Source of the DNA: Haemophilus parainfluenzae
GTDB lineage: Bacteria; Pseudomonadota; Gammaproteobacteria; Enterobacterales; Pasteurellaceae
NCBI RefSeq assembly: GCF_900638025.1
Contig: NZ_LR134481.1
Location: 1,364,001-1,428,000, forward strand
Direction: 5' to 3'
DNA length: 64,000 nt
Shown: positions 1 to 9,641 of the stretch, one piece after another
Position numbering within the stretch: position 1 is the first letter of the stretch
How the letters are laid out: each line of letters opens with the position of its first letter
Made by a program: the position numbers and the translations under genes
The notes under the pieces: model-generated
Database searches by the model: none
Told to the model about the DNA's origin: nothing
The model's input: the letters and a program-made list of their open reading frames with translations, nothing else

Positions 1-1
1 C

Positions 2-499
2 GATTTTGACGATGTGGTATTACGCGGTGTGACTGTGGTACGTGATGGTGAAGAAATTCCACCAGCGCAAATCCAAGTGTCAGCACAACCAAAACAAGAA
101 ACGAAAGCGGCACAAAGTGCGGTTAAAAAAGAGGAAGAAAAACCAGCAGATCCTCGCATCAAATATGGTGTGATGGCGGGTGTGGGTGTGTTATTCCTCT
201 GGCTTGCGTCTGTAGCGCCAGCGGCATTCCTTTCTCACTTCACTGTATTCGTATTGGCTTGTGTAGTCGGTTACTACGTGGTTTGGAACGTCAGCCACGC
301 TTTACACACCCCACTTATGGCGGTAACTAATGCGATTTCAGGTATCATCATTGTGGGTGCATTACTGCAAATTAGACAACCAACAGGCAACTTCTTTATT
401 GATGCATTAGCCTTTGTGGCAATCTTGGTGGCAAGCATCAATATCTTTGGTGGTTTCCGTGTAACTCAACGTATGTTGGCGATGTTTAGAAAAGGTTAA
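2..499 (+). CDS. pntA: NAD(P) transhydrogenase subunit alpha, C-terminal part (cut by window edge)
   Basis: The frame is open from the first bases of the window, so this is the 3' end of a gene that begins upstream; about 165 of the usual ~510 residues are present. It holds a low-complexity Lys/Glu/Ala linker (about residues 20-55) and then four hydrophobic segments, which correspond to the membrane part of PntA. The last residues (RMLAMFRKG) closely match the end of E. coli PntA as I know it. PntA with PntB couples proton flow across the inner membrane to hydride transfer between NADH and NADP+. pntB follows after 10 bases, so the two form an operon. A DNA uptake sequence lies in the linker near position 115. 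Identity is sure; the N-terminal NAD-binding domain is not visible here. Confidence 0.95.
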   Translation, partial: DFDDVVLRGVTVVRDGEEIPPAQIQVSAQPKQETKAAQSAVKKEEEKPADPRIKYGVMAGVGVLFLWLASVAPAAFLSHFTVFVLACVVGYYVVWNVSHALHTPLMAVTNAISGIIIVGALLQIRQPTGNFFIDALAFVAILVASINIFGGFRVTQRMLAMFRKG

Positions 500-509
500 G
501 GAGAAGACG

Positions 510-1889
510 ATGTCTGAAGGTTTAGTACAAGCAGCCTATATTATCGCTGCATTACTTTTCATTATGAGCTTAGCCGGTCTTTCTAAACATGAAACGGCAA
601 AAGCCGGTTGTTGGTATGGTATTGTCGGTATGACAATTGCCCTTATTGCAACTATTTTCGGCCCGCAATCTGAAGGCACATTATGGATCATTATTGCGAT
701 GATCATCGGTGGCGTGATTGGTGTTCAACGTGCATTAAAAGTTGAAATGACTGAAATGCCTGAACTCGTTGCGATCCTTCACAGCTTTGTAGGTTTAGCA
801 GCAGTGCTCGTAGGCTTTAACAGTTACGGTTTAACACACGAAACCGATCCGGTGTTAATGAATATCCATAATGTTGAAGTATTCTTAGGGATCTTCATTG
901 GTGCGGTGACATTCACGGGTTCTATCGTAGCATTCGGTAAATTAAGCGGCAAAATCAATTCAAAAGCATTAATGTTGCCACATCGCCATAAATTAAATTT
1001 AGCGGCATTAGTGGTTTCTGCTTTATTGATGGTCGCTTTCTTAAACAACCCAGATAATATCTTCCCAGTGTTACTTATGACCGCGATTGCACTTGCATTC
1101 GGCTGGCACTTAGTGGCATCTATCGGTGGTGCGGATATGCCGGTTGTGGTTTCAATGCTTAACTCTTATTCTGGTTGGGCAGCGGCTGCAGCAGGTTTCA
1201 TGCTAAGCAATGACTTGCTTATCGTCACCGGTGCATTAGTGGGTTCTTCTGGTGCGATTCTTTCTTACATTATGTGTAAAGCGATGAACCGCTCATTTAT
1301 CAGCGTTATCGCAGGTGGTTTTGGTAATGATGTTCAAGTATCTTCTGATGAAGAACAAGGCGAACACCGTGAAACAACCGCAGAAGAAGTGGCTGAATTA
1401 CTCAAAAATGCAAGCTCTGTGATCATCACTCCAGGATACGGTATGGCGGTAGCACAAGCGCAATATCCAGTGGCTGAAATTACGGCGAAATTGCGTGAGC
1501 GTGGTATTAACGTACGTTTTGGTATTCACCCTGTTGCAGGTCGTTTACCGGGTCATATGAACGTACTTTTAGCGGAAGCAAAAGTGCCTTATGACATCGT
1601 ACTTGAAATGGATGAAATCAATGATGATTTCGCGGATACCGATGTGGTATTGGTTATCGGTGCAAACGACACTGTAAACCCAGCTGCAATGGAAGATCCA
1701 AACAGCCCAATCGCAGGTATGCCAGTGTTAGAAGTCTGGAAAGCACAAAACGTTATCGTATTCAAACGCTCGATGGCGGTGGGATATGCAGGCGTTCAAA
1801 ACCCATTATTCTTCAAAGAAAACACTCAAATGCTCTTTGGTGACGCAAAAGAACGTGTTGATGACATTCTTACAGCATTAAACAAATAA
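510..1889 (+). CDS. pntB: NAD(P) transhydrogenase subunit beta
   Basis: 459 residues, against 462 in E. coli. The N-terminal ~260 residues are highly hydrophobic (about nine membrane segments). The C-terminal ~190 residues form the soluble NADP(H)-binding domain III, recognised by the [13 protein letters not shown] segment and the [15 protein letters not shown] motif. The start is fixed by AAGGAG at 499-504. It is the second gene of the pntAB operon and makes the inner-membrane proton-translocating transhydrogenase that supplies NADPH. An intrinsic terminator made from two inverted uptake sequences follows 22 bases after the stop codon. Confidence 0.97.
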   Translation: MSEGLVQAAYIIAALLFIMSLAGLSKHETAKAGCWYGIVGMTIALIATIFGPQSEGTLWIIIAMIIGGVIGVQRALKVEMTEMPELVAILHSFVGLAAVLVGFNSYGLTHETDPVLMNIHNVEVFLGIFIGAVTFTGSIVAFGKLSGKINSKALMLPHRHKLNLAALVVSALLMVAFLNNPDNIFPVLLMTAIALAFGWHLVASIGGADMPVVVSMLNSYSGWAAAAAGFMLSNDLLIVTGALVGSSGAILSYIMCKAMNRSFISVIAGGFGNDVQVSSDEEQGEHRETTAEEVAELLKNASSVIITPGYGMAVAQAQYPVAEITAKLRERGINVRFGIHPVAGRLPGHMNVLLAEAKVPYDIVLEMDEINDDFADTDVVLVIGANDTVNPAAMEDPNSPIAGMPVLEVWKAQNVIVFKRSMAVGYAGVQNPLFFKENTQMLFGDAKERVDDILTALNK

Positions 1890-1910
1890 GCAAAAAATTG
1901 AAGTAAAACT

Positions 1911-1946
1911 GACCGCACTTTGAGAGATTAAAGTGCGGTTTTTTTA
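1911..1946 (+). terminator. Intrinsic terminator of pntAB built from paired uptake sequences
   Basis: Inverted copies of the uptake signal (ACCGCACTTT at 1912-1921, AAAGTGCGGT at 1930-1939) form a 10-bp stem with an 8-base loop, followed by a run of T. It ends the rightward pntAB transcript just before the leftward yedF stop. Confidence 0.85.
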
Positions 1947-1948
1947 CA

Positions 1949-2218
1949 TTAACGTTGAATCAAATAGCGTAATTTAGTGCCATCTTGCTCCACGCTTAAT
2001 AATGTGTAGCCGTGGTTTTTAGTATCAACAGGAATATTGTTGATGGATTGGGCACAGTCGCTTAATAGCTCTAAAATTTCGCCTTTTTGTAATTGGGGCA
2101 TGGTTTCGAGCATCGTGATTGCTGGATACGGGCAAGGTTCACCTAGTGTATCTAACGTGTAATCTGGGGTGATATCTTTTGGATCTTTATCTAATTTTTG
2201 AACAACGGTAAATGCCAT
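1949..2218 (-). CDS. yedF: TusA/YedF-family sulfur carrier protein
   Basis: 89 residues. The family hallmark CPYP motif is present (Cys29), preceded by the usual LDTLGEPCP context; that Cys carries persulfide in TusA-like proteins. The protein is somewhat longer at the N-terminus than TusA, and it lies next to a YedE-type permease, which points to YedF rather than TusA itself. The start is supported by an AGAGGAC ribosome site seven bases upstream. In other genomes yedE-yedF pairs are tied to sulfur or selenium handling. A selenoprotein gene (fdhF) is present in this window, which makes a selenium role plausible but unproven. Confidence 0.85.
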   Translation of the reverse strand: MAFTVVQKLDKDPKDITPDYTLDTLGEPCPYPAITMLETMPQLQKGEILELLSDCAQSINNIPVDTKNHGYTLLSVEQDGTKLRYLIQR

Positions 2219-2258
2219 AATAATGTCCTCTTTTTTGAATGAATTCGTTAATATTTAA

Positions 2259-3482
2259 TTAGCAGCCACAAGCTTGTGGATTTGCTGCGGCGATTTTTGC
2301 TTTAGCCTTTTTCAAGAAGTGGTGTTCCCACCAAACGACAGCGATTAAGCAAAGAATAAGCAAGCCGTAATTCACTAATAAACCGCCAACTGGGCCAAAG
2401 GATTTCAATAAGTTAAGTTTTTCGTAATCTAACGCAAGCACAGGGGCGAGATCGTCCCATGCATAGGCTAAATAGGTTGAGCCAACAACATTACCCACTC
2501 CTACCCACATAAAGTGAACTTGACCTTCCATTGAGCGATACATCCAACCGGTTTCACATCCGCCTGCTAACACAATACCGAAGCCAAATAATAAACCACC
2601 GATAATCGCATTTGGACCCGCCCACATGATTTTGGCAGGGACGCCTAATTGAATATAGCTGAATACGCCAAGTGTACTCACGAGAATACCAAAGATAATG
2701 GCTTTTGCCATATAAGCACGGCCTGTTACCCATAAATCACGGAAGGCAGAAGTAAAGCAGATTTGAGCACGTTCAATTAATAAGCCGAAAGCTAATCCAC
2801 AAAGCATCGCAAAACCCAGTTTGACGGAGTTTGTCATCACATAAAGTGACGTAATTAGGTAAGCAAAAAAGACGACCATACCAATCCAAAAACGACGATT
2901 TGCTTGTTTAGGATCCGTTTCTTGTAATTTTGCCGCGCCTTTTTTCAATTCTAATTTCACACGGAACATTGGAAGTAAGGTGACTTTTACCCCTGCGTAA
3001 GTGCCTATGGCAGTGGCAATAGTGAAAAACCAAGCGTGAACCGAAAATTGTGGAATACCCGTGAAGAGAGAGGCAAGGTTACAGCCCATTGCTAAACGAG
3101 CACCAAATCCCGCTAATGCACCACCAATGAGGGCTTGAACAATACGGCGTTTGTGTGGTTGATTACGCCATTTCACGTTGTTTGCCCAAAGTGCGGCAGA
3201 AATACATCCCGCGAACATACCTAAAATCATCACGCCATCAATACGGGTGAAGATCGTGCCTTGCATGCCGATAATTTTATAATAGCTCCAGTCGGATACA
3301 TCGACGCCTAGCGCTTGCAAAGCATGACCGCCCCAACGGGTAAATTCCCCGGTAACCGCCCAATAAGTGCCTGTTACCCCAAAGTAATAAGCTGAAATAA
3401 GCCCTGCAGCAATAACGGCAGCGACAGGATTCCAGTATTTGATCAGATAATTTTGTTTGAATTGCTGCAAAATCTCTTTCAT
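2259..3482 (-). CDS. yedE: YeeE/YedE-family sulfur/selenium transporter
   Basis: 407 residues from the ATG at 3482, close to E. coli YedE (401). A longer frame reaches 3620, but its N-terminus looks non-coding and the AAGGA upstream of 3482 supports the shorter start. About ten membrane segments are visible, with repeated glycine-rich helices (GFGARLAMGCNLASLFTGIP; FGFGIVLAGGCETGWMYRS), each carrying a Cys typical of YeeE/YedE thiosulfate-type channels. It ends with a CGC tail. It lies 40 bases upstream of yedF in the same direction, so an inner-membrane importer and its Cys acceptor are probably co-expressed. The substrate (thiosulfate or a selenium species) cannot be told from sequence. Confidence 0.85.
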   Translation of the reverse strand: MKEILQQFKQNYLIKYWNPVAAVIAAGLISAYYFGVTGTYWAVTGEFTRWGGHALQALGVDVSDWSYYKIIGMQGTIFTRIDGVMILGMFAGCISAALWANNVKWRNQPHKRRIVQALIGGALAGFGARLAMGCNLASLFTGIPQFSVHAWFFTIATAIGTYAGVKVTLLPMFRVKLELKKGAAKLQETDPKQANRRFWIGMVVFFAYLITSLYVMTNSVKLGFAMLCGLAFGLLIERAQICFTSAFRDLWVTGRAYMAKAIIFGILVSTLGVFSYIQLGVPAKIMWAGPNAIIGGLLFGFGIVLAGGCETGWMYRSMEGQVHFMWVGVGNVVGSTYLAYAWDDLAPVLALDYEKLNLLKSFGPVGGLLVNYGLLILCLIAVVWWEHHFLKKAKAKIAAANPQACGC

Positions 3483-3703
3483 GAGTGAGTAAATCCTTAA
3501 AATGAAATGATGATTTGCAAGTGCGGTATAAAATGAAGAGATTTTTGAAGTGTCTGCCATTTTCCTATACACAAAACTTGCGATATAAGACAAATGAATT
3601 GTCGAGCAAGATAATAGCATTTGTTTTTTGTTAATGCACGAGGGGAGGGATAATTATTTATGGGTAATTTGAGAGAAGGACAGACTTGATGTCTGTCCAA
3701 CTA

Positions 3704-4426
3704 TTAGACGGGTAATTTCATTTCTCGGATACGCATGGTTAATCCATCGATTAACAATAAGCGTCCACATAAATTTGAACCAATTTTTAACCGTACTTTA
3801 ATGGCTTCTAAGGCTTGAATAGAGCCAATAACACCCACAATTGGCGCGAGTACGCCCGCCTCTACACAACTTAAAACGTTTTGCCCAAATAGCTGGCTAA
3901 GTTGGCGATAGGTTGGGGTATTAGGTTCGTAAGTAAAGACGGAAACTTGCCCTTCTAAACGGATCGCTGCACCTGAAATTAGCGGGATCTTCGCTTGTTC
4001 GCACCCACGATCGAGCGCATTACGAATATCCACGTTATCGGTACAATCTAATATCACATCAAAGTGCGGTATGATTTCCGTGAGTTTTTCTTCGGAAAGT
4101 TGCGCATTGATGGTTTTAATTTCTACGTGTGGATTAATCTGTTGTAACGCGATTTTTGCTGATTCCACTTTAGGCATATTTAATCGGCTATCGGTATGCA
4201 AAACCTGACGTTGCAAATTAGAAAGCGATACAGTGTCAAAATCCAATAAAGTTAAATGACCCACGCCAGCAGCGGCAAGATATTGACTTGCCGCACAGCC
4301 TAAACCGCCCAGACCGACAATTAACATTCGGCTGTCTTTCAGCTTTTCTTGCCCGTCAAAATCAACTGCTTTTAAGATGATTTGGCGGTTATAGCGCAGT
4401 TCTTCTTCGTAGCTTAATTCAGCCAT
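3704..4426 (-). CDS. moeB: Molybdopterin-synthase adenylyltransferase MoeB
   Basis: 240 residues. It has the ThiF/MoeB/UBA fold: nucleotide-binding GLGGLGCAASQYLAAAG (about residues 38-54), the LDFDTVSLSNLQRQ strand and arginine, and DCTDN. The catalytic-region CVEAGV is kept. MoeB adenylates the C-terminal glycine of MoaD before sulfuration in molybdenum cofactor synthesis. The zinc-binding cysteines of E. coli MoeB are gone: the first CxxC pair is replaced by PTYRQ and the protein stops before the second pair. The start codon overlaps the moeA stop (TAATG), so translation is coupled. The product would serve the molybdopterin enzyme FdhF of this window. Confidence 0.96.
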   Translation of the reverse strand: MAELSYEEELRYNRQIILKAVDFDGQEKLKDSRMLIVGLGGLGCAASQYLAAAGVGHLTLLDFDTVSLSNLQRQVLHTDSRLNMPKVESAKIALQQINPHVEIKTINAQLSEEKLTEIIPHFDVILDCTDNVDIRNALDRGCEQAKIPLISGAAIRLEGQVSVFTYEPNTPTYRQLSQLFGQNVLSCVEAGVLAPIVGVIGSIQALEAIKVRLKIGSNLCGRLLLIDGLTMRIREMKLPV

Positions 4427-5643
4427 TATTGCCCCAATAGGTGATTAAACGGTTCAATGGTGACGATTTCACCCGCAGTTACATTACCGCGATCTTTTTC
4501 TAAACGAATAAAGCAGTTACTTTTCACAAAAGAACTGAATAAATGTGAGCCTTGGAACCCTACGGGTTGCACTTCAAGTTGACCATTTTCATTAATTTGA
4601 TAGAAACCACGTTGGAAATCTAAACGTCCTGGCGCTTTTTTCAAATTGGTTTGGGCAATCGCTTGAAAGTGCGGTTGTTTTTTCGGGTGTTTTTTACCGC
4701 TTAATTTGGCAATAGCCGGTTGCACTAATTGATAGAATGTCACTAATGCAGAAACGGGATTGCCAGGTAAACCGCAGAACCAAGCATTTTCTAATTTACC
4801 GAAAGCAAATGGCTTGCCGGGTTTCATCGCAATTTTCCAGAAATTCACTTGGCCCACTTTTTCTAACACGGTTTTTGTAAAGTCAGCTTCACCCACCGAA
4901 ACGCCACCACTTGTGATCACCAGATCTGCCTGAGCTTGTGCTTTCACAAAAGCCGCTTCAAATTCATCTTGGTTATCCGGCAGAATACCAAAATCAAGCA
5001 CGTCACAATTTAATCTTTCGAGCATTAATTTCACGGTGAAACGGTTAGTATCATAAATTTGTCCCGCTTGTAACGGTTGGCCGACAGGCACTAATTCATC
5101 GCCGGTTGAAAGCACGGCCACTTTTAAGCGAGGGTAAGCTTTGACTTCAGCAATGCCTAATGAGGCAAGTAAAGGTAAAGAAACGGCATTTAACTCATCT
5201 CCTTGATGTAATACCACATCACCTTTTTTCACATCTTCACCAATACGGCGAATATTCTGATTAGCTTTAGGTAAGGCAGAAAAGGTAACAGAACCATCTT
5301 CATTGACGGTCACATCTTCTTGCATAACCACCGCATCAGCACCTTCAGGAATCATCGCACCCGTCATAATTCTGATCGCACTTTGTGTTACCCATTTTCC
5401 TTGAAATGGATTACCCGCAAAGGATTTTCCTGCGACAGAAAGCGTCATGGATTGCAGTAAATCGGCTAAACGAACCGCATAACCATCCATTGCGGAGTTA
5501 TCAAAAGAAGGCACGTTAATTGGAGAAATCACATCTTCCGCACAGACACGATTTGCGGCTTCAGTTAAAGCCAGAGTTTCAGTTTTTGTTGGGAAGGGAA
5601 GTTGGTTGAGCATTTGCGCCAAGGCATCTTCAAGTGGCAACAT
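4426..5643 (-). CDS. moeA: Molybdopterin molybdenumtransferase MoeA
   Basis: 405 residues from the ATG at 5643 (AAAGGA ribosome site); a longer frame to 5703 has no ribosome site and adds sequence not found in the family. Recognisable segments are VPSFDNSAMDGYAVR near the N-terminus, GEDVKKGDV, VLSTGDELV, the ITSGGVSVGEAD loop and KPGKPFAFG...CGLPGNPVSA. MoeA inserts molybdate into adenylated molybdopterin in the cytoplasm. It is the first gene of the moeA-moeB operon, with a one-base stop/start overlap. An uptake sequence lies inside the gene near 4669. Confidence 0.97.
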   Translation of the reverse strand: MLPLEDALAQMLNQLPFPTKTETLALTEAANRVCAEDVISPINVPSFDNSAMDGYAVRLADLLQSMTLSVAGKSFAGNPFQGKWVTQSAIRIMTGAMIPEGADAVVMQEDVTVNEDGSVTFSALPKANQNIRRIGEDVKKGDVVLHQGDELNAVSLPLLASLGIAEVKAYPRLKVAVLSTGDELVPVGQPLQAGQIYDTNRFTVKLMLERLNCDVLDFGILPDNQDEFEAAFVKAQAQADLVITSGGVSVGEADFTKTVLEKVGQVNFWKIAMKPGKPFAFGKLENAWFCGLPGNPVSALVTFYQLVQPAIAKLSGKKHPKKQPHFQAIAQTNLKKAPGRLDFQRGFYQINENGQLEVQPVGFQGSHLFSSFVKSNCFIRLEKDRGNVTAGEIVTIEPFNHLLGQ

Positions 5644-5798
5644 TATCAATCCTTTGGGTTGAGCGAAATAAAAGTGGATATATTGTAGCCCGAAATTCAA
5701 CATGAAGGAAATTAATAAATTAGGGTGATTTTTCGCATTTTACGAATAATTCATCTTTTGCTAAAATGACACATTATTTTTTTATAAATGGAAAGTAA

Positions 5799-6449
5799 AT
5801 GAACGCGATTTCACCTGATGCGGAAAGTGTCCGCAGAGCCTTGATTGCCAAAGGCATCGAAACACCAATGATTGATCCGACTCAATGTAAAGATGAGCGC
5901 CGTGTGGCGATTGCTTCGCATATGCGTGAAGTGATGAAATTGATTGGGTTAGATCTACGTGATGATAGCTTAGAAGAAACGCCAAGTCGTTTAGCTAAAA
6001 TGTTTGTTGATGAAATTTTCAGTGGAATGGATTATGCCAATTTCCCGAAAATGACGAAAATCAAAAATCAAATGAAAGTGAGCGAAATGGTGCAAGTGAA
6101 TGACATCACGTTGACCAGTACTTGCGAACATCATTTTGTGACGATTGATGGTAATGTCGCTGTCGCATATTATCCAAAAGATTGGGTGATTGGCTTGTCT
6201 AAAATCAATCGCATTGTGGCGTTTTTTGCGCAACGCCCGCAAGTACAAGAGCGTTTAACTGAACAGCTTTTAACGGCATTTCAAACCATTTTAGAAACCG
6301 ATGATGTGGCAGTTTATGTGAAAGCAACACATTTCTGTGTGAAAGCTCGCGGAGTAAAAGATACTCACAGCTATACTGTGACATCAGCTTATGGTGGAAT
6401 CTTTCTAGAAGATCGTGAAACCCGTAAAGAATTTTTATCTTCTATTTAG
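5799..6449 (+). CDS. folE: GTP cyclohydrolase I
   Basis: 216 residues, against 222 in E. coli. The zinc ligands are visible: Cys109 and His112 in TCEHHF and Cys180 in HFCVKARG. The enzyme turns GTP into dihydroneopterin triphosphate, the first step of folate synthesis. It is divergent from moeA with 155 bases between the start codons. A GGAAAG ribosome site sits just before the ATG. A bidirectional terminator follows directly. Confidence 0.97.
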   Translation: MNAISPDAESVRRALIAKGIETPMIDPTQCKDERRVAIASHMREVMKLIGLDLRDDSLEETPSRLAKMFVDEIFSGMDYANFPKMTKIKNQMKVSEMVQVNDITLTSTCEHHFVTIDGNVAVAYYPKDWVIGLSKINRIVAFFAQRPQVQERLTEQLLTAFQTILETDDVAVYVKATHFCVKARGVKDTHSYTVTSAYGGIFLEDRETRKEFLSSI

Positions 6450-6457
6450 AAATAACG

Positions 6458-6487
6458 AAAAAAGCACCGAGCATTCGGTGCTTTTTT
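6458..6487. terminator. Bidirectional terminator between folE and aroA
   Basis: A perfect hairpin with arms AAAAAAGCACCGA and TCGGTGCTTTTTT. T runs occur on both strands, so it can end both folE (rightward) and aroA (leftward). Confidence 0.88.
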
Positions 6488-6493
6488 ATGTTT

Positions 6494-7792
6494 TTAACTT
6501 CGAACACTTAATTTCTCAAATTCATCGAAGAATGTTGGGAAGGTTTTAGCCGTACATTTCGGATCTAAAATCGTGACGGGTGTATCCGATAATGCAATCA
6601 ACGCAAAACACATTGCCATACGGTGATCGTTATAGGTCTCAATTTCAGCATGCTTAAATTGAGAAAGATCAAGTGGTTGAATTCGAATAAAATCTTCACC
6701 TTCTTCAACTTCCGCACCGACTTTTCGTAATTCGGCAGCCATAGCTGCAAGGCGATCGGTCTCTTTCACTCGCCAGTTATAAATATTGCGAATAACGGTT
6801 TCACCCTTAGCAAATAAGGCGGTTGTGGCAATCGTCATGGCTGCATCAGGAATGTGGTTCATATCCATATCAATGCCGTAGAGCTCAGCTTGTTCTGCTT
6901 GAATAAAATCTTCACCCCAAGTGATTTTTGCGCCCATTTTTTCTAGCACGTCGGCAAATAGGCGGTCGCCTTGGATGGAATGCTTACCAATTCCTGTCAC
7001 TTTTACGTTGCCTTTAATCGCGGCGGCGGCAAGGAAATAAGAAGCGGATGAAGCATCACCTTCTACTATATATTTGCCAGGTGAGACATAGGATTGGTTA
7101 CCTTTCACCTTAAATAATTGATAATGTTGATTTTCAACCGAAACACCAAAATCTTTCATCATCGCGAGGGTGATATCAATATAAGGTTTTGAAACTAAAT
7201 CACCCACAATATGGATATCTAAATCGCCTTCAGCAAGAGGGGCAGCCATTAAAAGTGCGGTCAAAAATTGAGAAGAAATCGAACCGTCAATTTTAATCAT
7301 GCCACCTTTAATTCCTTGATTGCGAATTGCAAGCGGTGGGTAACCGTCATTTTCTAAATAACGAACATTAGCCCCCGCTTGAAGAAGTGCATCCACCAAA
7401 TGTTTGATTGGGCGTTCTTTCATTCGAGGCTCACCGGTCAAAATGACTTCGCCTTCAGCGTTTCCTTTTAAACAAAGCGCAGCCGTTAAAGGACGCATGG
7501 CTGTGCCAGCATTACCTAGAAACAGTGATAAGCCATTTTCAATCTGAAATGCGCCACCTAAGCCTTCAACTTCACAGCAAGTTTTGTTTTCAGAAAGCTG
7601 GTAATTTACACCTAAAGCTTTAAAGGCATTTAGCATATGACGAATGTCATCACTGTCTAACAAGTTAGTAACCGTTGTGGTGCCTTTAGCTAATGCGGCT
7701 AATAATAATGCACGGTTTGATAAACTTTTCGAACCTGGTAAGTTGAGCTCACCTTCAATGCGAGAAATTGGCTCTAAAGTGATTGCTTTCAT
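6494..7792 (-). CDS. aroA: 3-phosphoshikimate 1-carboxyvinyltransferase (EPSP synthase)
   Basis: 432 residues. Family signatures are [17 protein letters not shown] (about 18-34), [16 protein letters not shown] (about 93-108), [14 protein letters not shown] and the late ETDRLAAMA and NDHRMAMC segments. It transfers the enolpyruvyl group of PEP to shikimate 3-phosphate in aromatic amino acid synthesis. Its ATG overlaps the purU stop codon (TAATG), so the two are translationally coupled. An uptake sequence lies within the gene near 7254. Confidence 0.98.
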   Translation of the reverse strand: MKAITLEPISRIEGELNLPGSKSLSNRALLLAALAKGTTTVTNLLDSDDIRHMLNAFKALGVNYQLSENKTCCEVEGLGGAFQIENGLSLFLGNAGTAMRPLTAALCLKGNAEGEVILTGEPRMKERPIKHLVDALLQAGANVRYLENDGYPPLAIRNQGIKGGMIKIDGSISSQFLTALLMAAPLAEGDLDIHIVGDLVSKPYIDITLAMMKDFGVSVENQHYQLFKVKGNQSYVSPGKYIVEGDASSASYFLAAAAIKGNVKVTGIGKHSIQGDRLFADVLEKMGAKITWGEDFIQAEQAELYGIDMDMNHIPDAAMTIATTALFAKGETVIRNIYNWRVKETDRLAAMAAELRKVGAEVEEGEDFIRIQPLDLSQFKHAEIETYNDHRMAMCFALIALSDTPVTILDPKCTAKTFPTFFDEFEKLSVRS

Positions 7793-8628
7793 TACAAGAC
7801 CACCGTTTTATTTTTATACACAAAAATACGATCATGTAAGGCAAGATCAAGTGCACGGCTTAATACGGTTTTTTCCACATCACGGCCTGCACGCATCATG
7901 GCATCGGCAGAGTAAGTGTGATCCACATTAATCACATTTTGCATAATGATCGGACCTTGATCTAATTCATTATTAATAAAATGAGCCGTTGCACCAATGA
8001 TTTTTACGCCGCGCTCATAGGCTTGTTGATAGGGTTTTGCTCCAATAAATGCGGGTAAGAATGAATGGTGAATATTGATGACGCGATTTGGATAACGCGC
8101 CACGAATTCAGGATTTAATACACGCATATATTTTGCTAATACAATGTAATCAGGTGCATATTCATCAATTTTTTCAGCCAGTAATTTATCGTGTTCCACA
8201 CGCGTGAGCCCTTCATGGCTGACACAATGGAATGGAATATCAAAGCGTTCAACTAATTCGCGTAAATTATCGTGATTGCCAATTACTGCCACAATTTCTA
8301 CGTCTAACGCACCGTAGTAATTTTTCATTAAAATATCACCTAAGCAATGTGCTTCTTTGGTGACTAAAATTACGATACGTTTACGTATTGCACTGATTAG
8401 GCGACAGTTTGTTCCTTTCGGTAAACTATAATCTAAATCAGCTAGTAAGGTTTCTTCATTAAAAATCCCTTCTAATTCGGTACGCATAAAGAAATGCTTT
8501 GTTTCAAAATCAACAAACTCATTATTATGAAGGATATTTAATTGGTGTTTGTAACAAATATTGGTGATTTTGGCGATTAGTCCTTTGTCATCTGGACAGT
8601 CGGTCAGTAATATTTTCTTTTCTAACAT
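7792..8628 (-). CDS. purU: Formyltetrahydrofolate deformylase
   Basis: 278 residues, against 280 in E. coli. The N-terminal ~85 residues form an ACT regulatory domain. The rest is a formyltransferase-type hydrolase domain with [21 protein letters not shown] (catalytic Asn/His region) and the distal GPIIMQ segment. It hydrolyses 10-formyl-THF to formate and THF, supplying formate for PurT and balancing one-carbon pools. It is the first gene of the purU-aroA operon. Confidence 0.96.
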   Translation of the reverse strand: MLEKKILLTDCPDDKGLIAKITNICYKHQLNILHNNEFVDFETKHFFMRTELEGIFNEETLLADLDYSLPKGTNCRLISAIRKRIVILVTKEAHCLGDILMKNYYGALDVEIVAVIGNHDNLRELVERFDIPFHCVSHEGLTRVEHDKLLAEKIDEYAPDYIVLAKYMRVLNPEFVARYPNRVINIHHSFLPAFIGAKPYQQAYERGVKIIGATAHFINNELDQGPIIMQNVINVDHTYSADAMMRAGRDVEKTVLSRALDLALHDRIFVYKNKTVVL

Positions 8629-8650
8629 AATGAATATTTTGCAAGGTAAA

Positions 8651-8680
8651 TAAAAAAAGAGAACCCATAAAAATGGGTTC
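8651..8680 (-). terminator. Intrinsic terminator of hns
   Basis: The hairpin GAACCCAT / ATGGGTTC (8661-8668 with 8673-8680) is followed, on the minus strand, by CTCTTTTTTTA. Only the minus strand has the T run, so it belongs to hns, which ends at 8700. Confidence 0.8.
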
Positions 8681-8699
8681 TACATAGTTGATAATGAAA

Positions 8700-9104
8700 T
8701 TAGATTTCGAAAGAAGCTAAAGATGCACCTTTATCTAAGGCCTTTTGAATCACACGAGGTGTACGACCTTGGCCAGTCCATGTTCTTTCTTGACCAGTTT
8801 CATCAGTATATTTGTATTTTGCTGGACGAGGTTCACGTTTTTTACGAATTGAAGCAGGGGCAATACCAATAATTGCAGTTAATTCTTCCGCTGTGATACC
8901 TTCTTGTTTAATTAATTCTTTATATTTGGCAATACGAGCACGACGTTCTTGTTCAGCCTGTTTAATTTCAGCGGCTTGAGTGCGTTTTTCTTCAACAGCA
9001 GCTTGTAATTTTAAAAGTGAATTTTCAGCTTGCTCTAATGTTAAATCGCGTATAGCTGCGCGCAAGCTACGAAGATTAGTTAAACCTTTTGTTAATTCGT
9101 TCAT
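8700..9104 (-). CDS. hns: H-NS-family histone-like nucleoid-structuring protein
   Basis: 134 residues, the usual length. The N-terminal half is a coiled-coil dimerisation region rich in Glu, Gln, Lys and Arg (about 10-70). The C-terminal half carries the DNA-binding loop TWTGQGRTPRVIQKAL, an almost exact match to the H-NS signature; the preceding RKKREPRPAKYKY is the basic linker. It binds AT-rich DNA and silences acquired genes. It stands alone, with its own terminator downstream and an AT-rich upstream region of more than 300 bases that it may bind itself. Confidence 0.96.
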   Translation of the reverse strand: MNELTKGLTNLRSLRAAIRDLTLEQAENSLLKLQAAVEEKRTQAAEIKQAEQERRARIAKYKELIKQEGITAEELTAIIGIAPASIRKKREPRPAKYKYTDETGQERTWTGQGRTPRVIQKALDKGASLASFEI

Positions 9105-9407
9105 TACTACCTCTTTTTACGTGTGTGAATGCTTAATTATTTTCAAAACATATGATAGCGAAAATAATATATTTGGTAAATATGAATTAACAAAAATACA
9201 ATAATTAATTAGTCGAATGTCATTATATTTATATTATCAATTGAATTATTCTTATATTGTTTTCCTCATATAGAGGTTAAATTTCTTAACAAACACGTAA
9301 CAATCTTATAAGTAATGGTAAATAAAATAATAGATCTAGGAAAAAAACATAAGATTTTATTGGTAATATTATCCGTTTTAATGTAATCTTTCTATATCCT
9401 ATACAAC
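9105..9407. other. AT-rich intergenic region between hns and the lysine riboswitch
   Basis: About 300 bases of very AT-rich DNA with no convincing open frame. It must hold the divergent promoters for hns (leftward) and for the riboswitch transcript (rightward), but I cannot assign clear -35/-10 boxes. Confidence 0.6.
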
Positions 9408-9575
9408 AGTAGAGGTGCGATTACTATAAGTATTTTCTTAGAGTGGATAACGTTGAAGAGAAAGGAAAGGAGTGATTGCCGAAATCGAATAAAAGTCATT
9501 TTATTCGGTTGGTTGCGTGTTCGAAAGGAACGTGACTGTCATAGTTTTATGTATTAACTATGGAGCGCTACGGTT
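9408..9575 (+). ncRNA. Lysine riboswitch (L-box)
   Basis: The conserved L-box blocks appear in order: GTAGAGGTGCG (5' side of P1, about 9409-9419), GGAAAGGAGTGATTGCCGAA (about 9464-9483), GGTTGGTTGCGT (about 9500), GTGACTGTCA (about 9532-9541) and TGGAGCGCTAC (9561-9571), whose GCGCTAC closes P1. An IR between ATCGAATAAAA and TTTTATTCGGT forms an internal helix. L-boxes bind L-lysine and switch off the gene downstream, here an NhaC-type transporter. The aptamer is clear; the exact 3' limit is approximate. Confidence 0.92.
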
Positions 9576-9581
9576 CGGTCT

Positions 9582-9639
9582 GGTTATACTTGATTGTATC
9601 TTTTCTTGCCGTTGTCTCCATTAATTTATAGGTATAACT
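9582..9639 (+). promoter_or_regulatory. Putative riboswitch expression platform sequestering the ribosome site
   Basis: GTTATAC at 9583-9589 is perfectly complementary to GTATAAC at 9632-9638, extendable by G-U pairs to about 11 bp. The 3' arm includes the AGGT (9630-9633) that serves the ATG at 9642. Closing this hairpin would hide the ribosome-binding site, suggesting translational control by lysine. This is inferred from complementarity alone. Confidence 0.55.
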
Positions 9640-9641
9640 TA

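Noticed and set aside
3483..3620. N-terminal extension of YedE
   Set aside because: The added residues are not membrane-like or conserved, and the ribosome site favours the ATG at 3482.
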